From positions 1 to 64,000 of the forward strand of contig NZ_BOPZ01000010.1 in the NCBI RefSeq assembly GCF_018332455.1: 64,000 nucleotides of DNA, written 5' to 3'. Both the position numbers and the translations under genes were made by a program. A model generated the notes under the pieces. The model worked only from the letters and a program-made list of their open reading frames with translations, was not told the DNA's origin and did no database searches. Of the stretch, positions 32,832 to 41,911 are shown piece by piece. This stretch comes from Clostridium polyendosporum. Its GTDB lineage: Bacteria; Bacillota; Clostridia; Clostridiales; Clostridiaceae. The stretch's first letter is position 1, and each line of letters begins with the position of its first letter.

Positions 32832-34625
32832 ATGCATAAAAAGAAATTAAATCTATATGGAAAAATGGTATTGATTTATTGCTTTTTAATCTTAATCCCT
32901 TTTACGATTTTATTACTTTGTTTTTATCTTCGTTCTGTAAAACAAATAGAAAATAATTTTACATCTTTCATGAAGGAGAATAATGCACAGTTAAATGAAA
33001 GAATAAATATGGTTATATCAGATATAGATAGAGTATCTTCTTTATCTATTATCGATAGAGAAGTTCAAGATATATTAGGAAAGGATTATAAACCAAATAC
33101 TAAGGAATATGTAAACGATGTAAACACGATGAATCGTTTAATAAGTAGTTCCAGCACATTAAACTCTTTTTACTATGAAGTTATTTTTATAGGGGAAAAC
33201 GGTCAATATTATTCTAACTTACCATCAACACCACCCAATAAAGGTTTAATCGAAAAATGGATACCAATAGTTAAAAGGTTAAATGGACAAAAAATGATAA
33301 CAGACATCTATAAGGGAAATAATGGAACAGAATATATATCTATCAATAGAATGCTTTTAAATTCTATAAATTTTAAAGAGAATGGTTTTGCCTTTGTTAA
33401 TATTAGATTGGAGGATTTTCAAAGGTTTCTAAGAAGTAATATTGAAAAGCAGAATTTTTTTAGTAACACAATAGTTCTAGGTGATAAAAATGTTATTTAT
33501 TATTCCAAAGAACACGAATTAATTAAAAATGAGTGTAGTGACGATGTCATAAAAAGAGTAAATAACAACTGGAGAGAAATAGAAAATAATAAATATAAAT
33601 TAACATTAGGCTCAGAACAATATCTGTTAGTTGGCACAACTAATGAAGTTACAGGATGGAAAATAATTCAGTATATTCCTATGAGTTATATATCCGCGCA
33701 GTCTAAAGAATCAGCTTATTTTTATATACTAACAATGTTGCCTATTCTAGGTTTATTTATATTTATAGGATACTTTATATCCGCGAGGATAATTAATCCG
33801 GTTTATAAACTGAAAAAAGCTATGAAAAATGTAGAAGAAGGGGAATTTACAACGGTATTAGAAGATAATTTAAAACAGGATGAAATGGGAGAATTAATTC
33901 ATTCGTACAATCAGATGGTTCGTAGATTAAAAGAGAGTATTTATCAAAACTATATAGCTAAGATGAATCAGAAAAAGGTAGAATTTAAAATGTTAGAGGC
34001 GCAAATAAATCCTCATTTTTTATATAATACCTTAAATTTGATTAGTTCTATGGCAGAATTAGAAGGAATTGATGATATAAGTATAATTTCAAATAGTTTA
34101 TCTGAGATGTTTCGATATAATATAAAAGCAGGAAGTATTGTTAAAATTGGTGATGAGTTAAATCAAATAAAGAATTATATAGCTATTCAAAAGATGAGGT
34201 TTTTAGGGAAATTTGACTTTCAATATATGATAAGTAAGGATATTGAAGAATATTTCATGTTAAAGTTTTTATTGCAACCCTTAGTAGAGAATGCAGTATT
34301 CCATGGCTTAGAGAATAAAGATGGACAAGGCTCCTTATCTATAGAATTCAAAGAAGAAAACAACATCTTAATTATAAATATTGAAGATAACGGAATTGGA
34401 ATAAATGAAGATATACTTAAGAGATTAAATGAAAAATTAAATCTGCCTCGTGAAAATATCATAATTGAAGATAAATCTGAACATATAGGAATCGAAAATG
34501 TACATTTTAGAATAAAGGATTACTATGGAGAAAATTATGGGGTAAAGGTATTTTCAAAAATAAATAAAGGTACAAAAATTCAATTGATAATACCAGTTAT
34601 GAAAAGGGGTGATGAGATTTTATGA
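32832..34625 (+). CDS. yesM: YesM-type sensor histidine kinase
   Basis: 597 aa. TM1 (~12-32), an extracellular dCache-like domain (~35-285), TM2 (~290-310), HAMP, then His_kinase box EAQINPHFLYNTLN and a HATPase (VENAVFHG, EDNGIGI, IGIENVHFRI). The next gene, yesN, overlaps it by 4 nt (ATGA), marking a co-translated pair. It probably senses an extracellular carbohydrate and activates the importer and GH32 genes downstream. The ATG at 32832 follows AAAGGATGG; the longer frame from TTG 32781 lacks a ribosome binding site. Confidence 0.9.
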   Translation: MHKKKLNLYGKMVLIYCFLILIPFTILLLCFYLRSVKQIENNFTSFMKENNAQLNERINMVISDIDRVSSLSIIDREVQDILGKDYKPNTKEYVNDVNTMNRLISSSSTLNSFYYEVIFIGENGQYYSNLPSTPPNKGLIEKWIPIVKRLNGQKMITDIYKGNNGTEYISINRMLLNSINFKENGFAFVNIRLEDFQRFLRSNIEKQNFFSNTIVLGDKNVIYYSKEHELIKNECSDDVIKRVNNNWREIENNKYKLTLGSEQYLLVGTTNEVTGWKIIQYIPMSYISAQSKESAYFYILTMLPILGLFIFIGYFISARIINPVYKLKKAMKNVEEGEFTTVLEDNLKQDEMGELIHSYNQMVRRLKESIYQNYIAKMNQKKVEFKMLEAQINPHFLYNTLNLISSMAELEGIDDISIISNSLSEMFRYNIKAGSIVKIGDELNQIKNYIAIQKMRFLGKFDFQYMISKDIEEYFMLKFLLQPLVENAVFHGLENKDGQGSLSIEFKEENNILIINIEDNGIGINEDILKRLNEKLNLPRENIIIEDKSEHIGIENVHFRIKDYYGENYGVKVFSKINKGTKIQLIIPVMKRGDEIL

Positions 34626-36181
34626 AAATTTTAATTGTTGAAGATGAATTTTATACAAGAAAAGCCCTTATTAAAATGTTAACAGATAGGTATGATTCCA
34701 TCGAAGTGATTGATGAAGTAGAGAATGGGTTAAAAGCAGTTGAATATATAAAGGAAAACACCCCAGACATTATTATCACAGATATAAGAATGCCTCAAAT
34801 GAATGGGATTTCATTAGTTGAACATATAAACTACTATAATAAAAATATAATTACTGTAATTATAACTGGATATGCAGAGTTTGAATATGCACAAAAAGCG
34901 ATAAAATATGGTGTAAAAGAATATTTATTAAAGCCTATAAATAAAAGCAAGTTATATGAATTATTTGATTCCTTAGAGAAGTTGGTTGTGATTCAAAAAA
35001 ATGAAAGACAAATGGAAGAAAGATTAAAAGAGGCTGATAGAATACTAGTTGAAGAAAAAATAAATAAAATTATTAGCAAAACTAATATTATAACAAAAGA
35101 TGATTTATCTAGCCTCCTAAACCTTAAAGAACATGATTTTAGTTATCGTATGGTTATATTTAAACAAAGATATAGTTTTAATACCATTGACAAAGGAAAA
35201 ATAATAGATGAAATAAAAGGTAAAGAGAGTATACGTATTTTTTCTAATTCCTCTAATCCAAAAGAAGTAATGCTTATATGTTTTGGAGATAAATGTAGAA
35301 ATAAATATGAGGAGTTACAATATCCGAAGCAATTGTTTTCCATAAAGAGATATCTTAATTCTCAAAATAAAGATAACGTAGTTGTTGGAGTTAGCAGTAC
35401 TTTTTCTAACTTAAATGATTTATCCCGTGCCTACGAAGAGGCTAGTTATGCATTAAATAACCATTATCTTAAAGGATGGGGTAAAGTATTTGAATACGAG
35501 GAAACTAAAAAAGTAGAGATTTCTAGGAGTGTCTTTGATGAGTACTATAGAGTTTTTAAGCATATGATTTCTGAAGGCAGAGAAGATTTATGTATAGAAG
35601 CTGTTAATAAGATTTTTGAAAAAATAAATCAGGCTAAGAATACAAATTTTTATATAGTTCAAGACGTATGTTTAAAAATTATAAATTTAATATATGATAA
35701 TTGGCAAAATGTTCAGGATAGAAATGAATATATTTTAAAAGCAGGAGAGCACCAAATAATACGGTTTTCAGATTTTAATGAGTTAAGAGAAATTCAAGAG
35801 CATATGAATAATTTAATCAAGGAGAGTTGTGAAGCAATTATAAGACAGAAAAAATGTGAGCAAACGTCGGTGGTAGAAAAAGTACAGAGTTATTTAGAAG
35901 AGCACTATTTTGAAGATGTTTCTTTAGAAAAGCTATCTGGTATTTATTTTGTAAATTCTTCGTATTTAAGTAGAGTGTTTAAGGAAGAAACAGGAGACAC
36001 ATTTTGTGGAGCACTATTAAAGCTACGTATGAATAAAGCAAAAGAGCTGCTAGTTGAAAATAAGCTAAATGTATCTGAAATTGCTACTTTAGTTGGTTAT
36101 AATAATATAGCATATTTTATAAAAACATTTAAAAGTTATTATGGTATGACACCAGGTCAATATAAAAAAGATATTATATAG
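34622..36181 (+). CDS. yesN: YesN-type response regulator (receiver + AraC)
   Basis: 519 aa. The N-terminal receiver has VEDEF, phospho-acceptor Asp in IIITDIRMPQMNG and Lys in YLLKPI. A coiled middle is followed by a C-terminal AraC-type DNA-binding domain (VNSSYLSRVFKEETGDTF, VGYNNIAYFIKTFKSYYG). It pairs with the overlapping yesM and probably activates the sugar importer operon starting at 36718. A strong terminator follows its stop. Confidence 0.92.
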   Translation: MKILIVEDEFYTRKALIKMLTDRYDSIEVIDEVENGLKAVEYIKENTPDIIITDIRMPQMNGISLVEHINYYNKNIITVIITGYAEFEYAQKAIKYGVKEYLLKPINKSKLYELFDSLEKLVVIQKNERQMEERLKEADRILVEEKINKIISKTNIITKDDLSSLLNLKEHDFSYRMVIFKQRYSFNTIDKGKIIDEIKGKESIRIFSNSSNPKEVMLICFGDKCRNKYEELQYPKQLFSIKRYLNSQNKDNVVVGVSSTFSNLNDLSRAYEEASYALNNHYLKGWGKVFEYEETKKVEISRSVFDEYYRVFKHMISEGREDLCIEAVNKIFEKINQAKNTNFYIVQDVCLKIINLIYDNWQNVQDRNEYILKAGEHQIIRFSDFNELREIQEHMNNLIKESCEAIIRQKKCEQTSVVEKVQSYLEEHYFEDVSLEKLSGIYFVNSSYLSRVFKEETGDTFCGALLKLRMNKAKELLVENKLNVSEIATLVGYNNIAYFIKTFKSYYGMTPGQYKKDII

Positions 36182-36188
36182 AAATTTT

Positions 36189-36223
36189 AATTGCCTGCAG
36201 CTTATATATTGCAGGCAATTTTT
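36189..36223 (+). terminator. Terminator of yesMN
   Basis: Perfect 11-bp stem AATTGCCTGCA / TGCAGGCAATT followed by TTT. Confidence 0.85.
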
Positions 36224-36343
36224 AATTTTTATAGGAACCAATATTAAGTGACTTTATAGGTAACGTAATATTATTTTTACAAAGGTAAAAAAAGTTATAT
36301 AAAAGTGAACAAAAATATTATATTTTTTGATAGCTAGTGAGGC

Positions 36344-36349
36344 TATAAT
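36344..36349 (+). promoter_or_regulatory. -10 box of the fructan/sucrose importer operon
   Basis: TATAAT with no good -35 hexamer at 16-18 bp, so an activator such as YesN is probably needed. AT-rich AGGTAA-type sequences lie 60-85 bp upstream. Confidence 0.4.
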
Positions 36350-36413
36350 AAAATCAAGATTTGGAAACATATATGATTAAAAATGCATTCCAAGTTATAG
36401 ATATTGTTCTATT

Positions 36414-36562
36414 AAAGATAAACAACTTCAATCCTTAATCAATTCAGGAAAATAGCCTCGACATGCAATGCTTTTTCTAGGATATACAAGTTCAATTCTT
36501 AATTCAATATGAACTTGTATATCATGAATTATAAGTTCAGTTATGAAGTTGTGTATCTATAA
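36414..36562 (+). repeat. Dispersed mosaic repeat, copy C
   Basis: Both terminal inverted repeats and the CTCGACATGCAATGCTTTTT core are conserved. The internal hairpin module of copy A is missing and a different palindrome, GATATACAAGTTC with its perfect complement (36481-36523), is inserted. It lies in the leader of the importer operon, between the -10 box and the cre site. Confidence 0.85.
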
Positions 36563-36579
36563 AAAACTTACATTTACCT

Positions 36580-36593
36580 TGTAAACGTTTATT
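36580..36593 (+). promoter_or_regulatory. CcpA cre site upstream of the importer operon
   Basis: TGTAAACGTTTATT matches TGWAARCGYTWNCW at 13 of 14 positions with the central CG intact. Lying between promoter and gene, it should act as a roadblock for carbon catabolite repression. Confidence 0.6.
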
Positions 36594-36717
36594 GGAGGGG
36601 TGACAGTATAATTAGGTGTAGTGGTCATTATTAAGGAGGGGATAGATATTTAATCTGATTTTATAACTATGGAGTTATTTAGATTTAATTTAAATTATAC
36701 GAGGTAGGGGGAGAATA

Positions 36718-38019
36718 ATGGGAAGAAAAAGTAAGAAATTAGTTATGTTAACTTTAATTATCAGTTTAGCTACGGGCTTAGTTGGATGTGGTAGTAAAGC
36801 TAGTGATAATGAAGTAAAAAGTGGAAGTTCTAAAGATGTAACATTAAAAGTCTGGTTGCCAGCACACTCCGATCAAGAAAATGCTACTTTAGAGAAAATA
36901 TTTAAAGATTTTAATAAAGTCAATGAAGGAAAAATAAAAGCTGAATATGAGTTTATTCCTAGAGGAAACTCATTTGCTTACGAAGATAAGATTAGTGCTG
37001 CTGTTGCTTCTAATTCATTAGCAGATGTAATCATGATGGACGGGCCAAACATTAGTAACTACGCATATTCAGGTATAATTCAACCATTAGATGAGCATAT
37101 AACGAAAGATGATCTTTCTGACTTTGTTGGATCTGCTGTTGATCAAGGAACTTATGATGGAAAGTTATATGCATTAGCTCCTACAGAGTCAACTGTAGCA
37201 TTATTCTATAATAAAGAAATTTTAGATGCTGCAGGTATAAAACCACCAACTAAATTAGAAGATGCATGGACATGGAATCAATTCTTAGATGCAGTTAAAA
37301 AAGTTAATCAACCTGGAAAAGTATATGGATTAAACATACATCCAGACTTTGGTACTGGTGAGTGGATGACTTATATGCCAACACCATTTGTATGGTCAAA
37401 TAATGGTTCAATTATTTCAAAAGATGGTTTAAAAGCAGATGGTTATATTAATAGTCCTGAAGCAGTAGAGGGAATGAAATTCTTCCAAGAAGCTGCTAAA
37501 TATGCAAATTGGCAAGCTACTCCTACTGAATTTGAAGAAGGAAAAGCAGCCTTCACAATTAGTGGTTCTTGGGCAGTACCAACTTGGGAAAAGAATTATC
37601 CAAATTTAAAATGGGGTGTTACTTTCTTCCCATACAGCAAGACTAAAACATCACCATCAGGGGATTGGTCTTGGGGTGTAAGCTCTAAATCAAAAAATGT
37701 AAAAGAAGCTGCAGAATTTATAAAATTTGTTACAAACACAGATAATGTAGTAGACTTTGCTAAAACATCTGGAAAGCCACCTGCAAAAAAATCAGCTTTT
37801 GATAAAATGCCAGAATGGGATCAGTATCCAAGAAGTGTTTTAAAACAGCAAGTTTTAAATACAGCTCATCCAAGACCAAAAACACCTGCATATCCAGTCT
37901 TAACACAAGAATTTGCAGCAGCTGCTGTTGATATAGTTTTAGGTGCTGATGTAAAAGAAAGACTAGATAAAGCTGCTAAAAAAGTTGATGAAAACAGTAA
38001 TAGATATTTTAAAAAGTAG
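36718..38019 (+). CDS. Sugar ABC transporter substrate-binding lipoprotein (MsmE-like, family 1)
   Basis: 433 aa. Lipobox GLVGCGS (Cys ~24), then a CUT1-type extracellular solute-binding protein (LKVWLPAHSDQENATLEKIF, ADVIMMDGPNI, ALAPTESTVALFYNKEIL). It captures an oligosaccharide at the cell surface. The downstream GH32 enzyme suggests sucrose or fructo-oligosaccharides. Ribosome binding site GTAGGGGGAG. A large intercistronic hairpin separates it from the permease genes. Confidence 0.9.
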   Translation: MGRKSKKLVMLTLIISLATGLVGCGSKASDNEVKSGSSKDVTLKVWLPAHSDQENATLEKIFKDFNKVNEGKIKAEYEFIPRGNSFAYEDKISAAVASNSLADVIMMDGPNISNYAYSGIIQPLDEHITKDDLSDFVGSAVDQGTYDGKLYALAPTESTVALFYNKEILDAAGIKPPTKLEDAWTWNQFLDAVKKVNQPGKVYGLNIHPDFGTGEWMTYMPTPFVWSNNGSIISKDGLKADGYINSPEAVEGMKFFQEAAKYANWQATPTEFEEGKAAFTISGSWAVPTWEKNYPNLKWGVTFFPYSKTKTSPSGDWSWGVSSKSKNVKEAAEFIKFVTNTDNVVDFAKTSGKPPAKKSAFDKMPEWDQYPRSVLKQQVLNTAHPRPKTPAYPVLTQEFAAAAVDIVLGADVKERLDKAAKKVDENSNRYFKK

Positions 38020-38043
38020 TAAATAAGGGCCCTGTAGCATACA

Positions 38044-38094
38044 AGCTTATCCCTTTAGAACAAAGCCTAGATGCTCTGTTCTGAAGGGGAAGCT
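38044..38094 (+). ncRNA. Intercistronic hairpin in the importer mRNA
   Basis: AGCTTATCCCTTTAGAACA pairs with TGTTCTGAAGGGGAAGCT (wobbles and one bulge). There is no T run, so it is more likely an mRNA-stabilising or processing structure that keeps binding-protein mRNA above permease mRNA than a terminator. Confidence 0.5.
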
Positions 38095-38125
38095 ATATTA
38101 AGATATTTAGAGGGGAGAGAGAATT

Positions 38126-39070
38126 GTGAAAAATGAGGTTAGCATTTATGCACCTAGTGACAAAAAGAAAAAAAGACTGGCAGCAAATTCTACATCACTA
38201 GGACGAGAAAGAGAAAAAATGATATTAGGAATAATGTTTATTATACCTGCATTGATTTTACTATTTACTTTTTTAATATTACCTACAATTTTGGCATTTA
38301 AATATAGTTTTTATGATTATAACATTTTAATGCCTGCAAAAACGAGTTTTATAGGATTGAAAAATTATATAACAGTATTAAAAGATGAGACATTCTGGAA
38401 TGCTATGAAAAATACTTTTTACTTTGTAGTACTTGTTGTTCCTTTTCAAACTGCTCTAGCATTATTTTTAGCAATACTAATAAATAAGAAATCAAAAGTT
38501 ACTAATGTTTTTAGAATAGGTTTCTTTAGTCCTGTGATCACATCTATAGTGGTAATTTCAATTCTATGGACATTCTTATATTCAAAAACCGGATTAATTA
38601 ACAATTTCTTAGGTCTATTTGGAATACCTCCACAACCTTTTCTTACCAGTGAAAAACAAGCTATGAATTCAATTATATTTATGTCTGCATGGCAGGCAGC
38701 AGGCTACTTTATGATGATATTCTTGGCTGGATTGCAAGACATACCTAAACATTTATATGAAGCAGCTTCCATTGATGGTGCAAATAAAATACAAGAATTT
38801 TGGTATGTTACTTTACCAGGCTTAAAAAATGTATTTAAGTTTGTAATTTTAATGACAACAATTCAAGCCTTTAAGTTATTCCAACAACCATTTATTATGA
38901 CTGGTGGAGGACCAAATGGCAGCACGGAAACTGTAGTTCAGCTTATATATAAAGAAGGATTTCAATATAGAAATGCAGGATACTCTTCGGCAATAGCTAT
39001 AATATTTTTCTTAATTATTATTACTATTTCAATAGGAATGCAAAAACTTTTAACAGAAAAAACAGCATAA
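38126..39070 (+). CDS. Sugar ABC transporter permease (MalF/MsmF type)
   Basis: 314 aa, six membrane helices with the binding-protein-dependent transport signature EAASIDGANKIQEFWYVTLPG near residue 215. It is the first permease of a CUT1 importer. GTG start, ribosome binding site AGGGGAGAGAG. The second permease follows 44 nt later. Confidence 0.93.
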   Translation: MKNEVSIYAPSDKKKKRLAANSTSLGREREKMILGIMFIIPALILLFTFLILPTILAFKYSFYDYNILMPAKTSFIGLKNYITVLKDETFWNAMKNTFYFVVLVVPFQTALALFLAILINKKSKVTNVFRIGFFSPVITSIVVISILWTFLYSKTGLINNFLGLFGIPPQPFLTSEKQAMNSIIFMSAWQAAGYFMMIFLAGLQDIPKHLYEAASIDGANKIQEFWYVTLPGLKNVFKFVILMTTIQAFKLFQQPFIMTGGGPNGSTETVVQLIYKEGFQYRNAGYSSAIAIIFFLIIITISIGMQKLLTEKTA

Positions 39071-39114
39071 TTCATTTATACTCTATTTAATATTAAATTT
39101 GTGAGGTGATAACG

Positions 39115-39966
39115 ATGATGTCTTCGTCATACTTTAAACGTAAAAGACTAAAAAGCAAAGTGGAATTGATTTTGATTTCAATTGTTTTCTTATTGTTTAT
39201 TTCTCCATTGTTATGGATGATTGTATCTTCATTTAAGCCTGAGCAGCAAATTTTTAAGGACATGCAGTCGTTAAAAGCTTTTATTGTAAACAATCCAACA
39301 ATTGAGAATTACAAAAATGCTTTCAGTAGAGTTACAATATTTAGATATATAGGAAATAGTATATTTTATGTTAGCTTAATAACTATATTCGGGCTAATTG
39401 TAAACTCATTATGCGGGTATGCTCTCGCAAAACTAAAGGTACCAGGAAGTAAATATATAGTTACTCTAATTATATCTTTAATTATTATTCCATTTGAAAG
39501 TATAATTTTACCATTGTATTTAATTATTAATGATTTTGGATGGACAAATAAATTAATTGCTCTCGTAGTACCTTTTATAGCAAATTGCTTCAATATATAT
39601 TTATTTAGACAATTCTTTTTAGGAATTCCGGATGAATTAGAAGAAGCTGCTAGTATAGATGGTGCTTCAGTATTACAAATATTCATAAAAATTGTATTAC
39701 CTTTATCAAAAACTATGTTTGCAACGATATTTATACTTACATTTGTTACTCAATGGGGAGATTTTATGTGGCCATTAATTGTAGCCTCTGATGACTCCAT
39801 AAGAAACATCCAAGTAGGGTTACAATTCTTCTTCACCGATCCACCTATAAGGTATGGTGATATTTTAGCGGCACTTACATTCTCAACAGTACCGTTAGGA
39901 GTAATATTCTTAGCTTTCCAAAAATATTATGTTGAAGGAATTTCATCATCAGGTATAAAAGGATAA
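39115..39966 (+). CDS. Sugar ABC transporter permease (MalG/MsmG type)
   Basis: 283 aa, six helices with the signature EEAASIDGASVLQIFIKIVLP near residue 182. It is the second permease of the CUT1 importer. The start is the ATG at 39115 (or 39118), 6 nt after GAGGTG; the GTG at 39106 lies inside that ribosome binding site. No ATPase gene is present, so a shared MsmK/MsmX-type ATPase encoded elsewhere is expected to energise it. Confidence 0.93.
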   Translation: MMSSSYFKRKRLKSKVELILISIVFLLFISPLLWMIVSSFKPEQQIFKDMQSLKAFIVNNPTIENYKNAFSRVTIFRYIGNSIFYVSLITIFGLIVNSLCGYALAKLKVPGSKYIVTLIISLIIIPFESIILPLYLIINDFGWTNKLIALVVPFIANCFNIYLFRQFFLGIPDELEEAASIDGASVLQIFIKIVLPLSKTMFATIFILTFVTQWGDFMWPLIVASDDSIRNIQVGLQFFFTDPPIRYGDILAALTFSTVPLGVIFLAFQKYYVEGISSSGIKG

Positions 39967-40021
39967 AGTAATTTAATTATTTATAAATTTTAGAGTAAAT
40001 AAAGATTAAAAGGAGATAAGG

Positions 40022-41458
40022 ATGTATACTGTTAAAAATGCTTTAGAATATATTAAAGAAAATACTATAAGTGTTAAAGATGATTGTTGGAAACTAGGAT
40101 ATCATATTATGCCTCCCGTTGGTTGGTTAAATGATCCTAATGGATTAATCCAATATAATGATGAATACCACGTTTTTTATCAATATTATCCTTATGGAGC
40201 AGAGTGGGGGCCAATGCATTGGGGACATGTAAAGAGCAAAGATTTGGTTAATTGGGAACAACTGCAAGTTGCGCTTGCGCCTGATCAACCATATGAAAAA
40301 GGATGTTTTTCTGGTAGTGCAGTAGATAATGATGGGGAGTTGACTTTAGTTTATACTGCTCATGATGATGATAAAAATCCTAAAGAAACTCAATGTATTG
40401 CTACGAGCAGAGATGGAATAAACTTTACAAAGTATGAAAATAATCCTGTTATACCTAATCCACCAGAAGACGGTACTCAAGACTTCAGAGATCCAAAAGT
40501 ATGGAAGCATGAAGATAAGTGGTATATGGTCGTGGGTAACAGCAGTAATGGAAAAGGACGAGTGTTGCTTTACTATTCAGAGGATTTAAGAGAATGGAAC
40601 TATAAAGGAGTAATTGCAGAGAGTGATGGAACACTAGGTGATATGTGGGAATGTCCAGATTTATTTAAGCTTGGAGATAAATATGTGCTAGTAGTTTCAC
40701 CAATGAATATGGAAAATCATAAAAATATTTATATTATCGGAGATTTAGATTATGAAACGGGTAAATTTATAAAAGAATCTTACCATGAAATTGATTATGG
40801 ACAAGATTTTTATGCAGCTCAAACTTTCTTAGATAACAGTGGTCGTAGAATTTTGATCGGATGGATGAATATGTGGAGAACTAAAATACCTACTCAAAGA
40901 AAAGGATGGGCAGGAGCACTTACTTTACCTAGAGAGTTAAAATTATCAGAGGATGGTACGGTTACAGCTATGCCAATAGAGGAGGTTAAGCTTCTAAGAA
41001 AAACTAGTTATGAATTTAGTGATATTAAAGTAACAGAAAATGAAGAAGGTTATTTAAAAGAAGTAAAAGGAAAGCATATTGAAATGGAAGTTACCTTTGA
41101 TATCAGCAACTGTACTGCTAGTAAATTTGGTATATTATTAAGAGCTTCAAAAGATCATTGTGAAGGTACTTACATTGTTTATGATATGAACACTCAGGAG
41201 ATAATTGTAGATAGAGCAAAATCTGGAGAGGGAGAGTGTTGTATAACAACAGCTTCACTACCACTTAATAATAGTACACTTAAGTTACGTGCATTTATTG
41301 ACTCCAGTTCTTTAGAAGTATTTTGTAATGAAGGAGAGGTAGTTCTTTCAAATAGAATTTATCCTAATGAAACAAATCTAAGTATTGATTTATTCTCTAA
41401 AGATGGAGACGTAAATGTTGGTTCCTTTAAAGCTTGGGAATTAAAGTCTATTTGGTAA
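40022..41458 (+). CDS. GH32 beta-fructofuranosidase / sucrose-6-phosphate hydrolase
   Basis: 478 aa. Glycoside hydrolase family 32: the nucleophile Asp lies in GWLNDPNG, the transition-state Asp in FRDPKVW and the acid/base Glu in WECPDLF. A five-bladed propeller is followed by a C-terminal beta-sandwich (SLEVFCNEGEVV). No signal peptide, so it acts on imported sucrose or fructo-oligosaccharide in the cytosol. As the importer is an ABC system rather than PTS, unphosphorylated substrates are likely. Ribosome binding site AAAGGAGAT. It ends the operon with a terminator. Confidence 0.92.
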   Translation: MYTVKNALEYIKENTISVKDDCWKLGYHIMPPVGWLNDPNGLIQYNDEYHVFYQYYPYGAEWGPMHWGHVKSKDLVNWEQLQVALAPDQPYEKGCFSGSAVDNDGELTLVYTAHDDDKNPKETQCIATSRDGINFTKYENNPVIPNPPEDGTQDFRDPKVWKHEDKWYMVVGNSSNGKGRVLLYYSEDLREWNYKGVIAESDGTLGDMWECPDLFKLGDKYVLVVSPMNMENHKNIYIIGDLDYETGKFIKESYHEIDYGQDFYAAQTFLDNSGRRILIGWMNMWRTKIPTQRKGWAGALTLPRELKLSEDGTVTAMPIEEVKLLRKTSYEFSDIKVTENEEGYLKEVKGKHIEMEVTFDISNCTASKFGILLRASKDHCEGTYIVYDMNTQEIIVDRAKSGEGECCITTASLPLNNSTLKLRAFIDSSSLEVFCNEGEVVLSNRIYPNETNLSIDLFSKDGDVNVGSFKAWELKSIW

Positions 41459-41503
41459 ATAATCAATAGTATTAGTAAAGAACTTGATAATTATTAAAAT
41501 TTG

Positions 41504-41529
41504 AATCAAGGAGCAATCCTTGATTTTTT
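41504..41529 (+). terminator. Terminator of the GH32 operon
   Basis: Perfect 9-bp stem AATCAAGGA / TCCTTGATT with a GCAA tetraloop, followed by TTTT. Confidence 0.9.
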
Positions 41530-41582
41530 CTATTATAGAGGGAGTATTTTCAGAACAATACTAAAATCATATAGATAAAATT

Positions 41583-41891
41583 TTAAAATCTCAAACTATC
41601 AATTAGATGAAATAAAGTCATAACAGGATGTGTTAGAATCAATTTAGGGCCGATTGTTCTCATTACATTTCTAATACTTTGGCGCATTTCAGGCTTATAG
41701 CAGTGAATTTTGCATTTAGCACATACAGGTTTTCTAGCTCCAAATTTACAGCAATCAAGCCTTTTTAGAGCATAATTAATTAGCAGGGAACATTCCTCAC
41801 AAGGAATGTTCTCTGCATTATGTGTACTTTTACAATATAGTTTAATCATAGTTTGTATGGTTTTCTGTTCTCTTAACAATTTATCTTTCAA
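41583..41891 (-). CDS. ygbA: YgbA family (nitrous-oxide-stimulated promoter) protein
   Basis: 102 aa. It matches the YgbA family: REQKTIQTMIKLYC at the start, then Cys-rich CEEC, LDCCKFG, CAKCKIHCYKPEMR and VMR.IGP..ILTHPV. The E. coli gene is induced by nitric oxide/nitrosative stress. At least eight Cys residues suggest metal or iron-sulfur binding. It probably shares a transcript with the upstream DUF4405 gene (20 bp apart). Confidence 0.85.
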   Translation of the reverse strand: MKDKLLREQKTIQTMIKLYCKSTHNAENIPCEECSLLINYALKRLDCCKFGARKPVCAKCKIHCYKPEMRQSIRNVMRTIGPKLILTHPVMTLFHLIDSLRF

Positions 41892-41911
41892 AAATTTTCC
41901 CTCACAAATTT

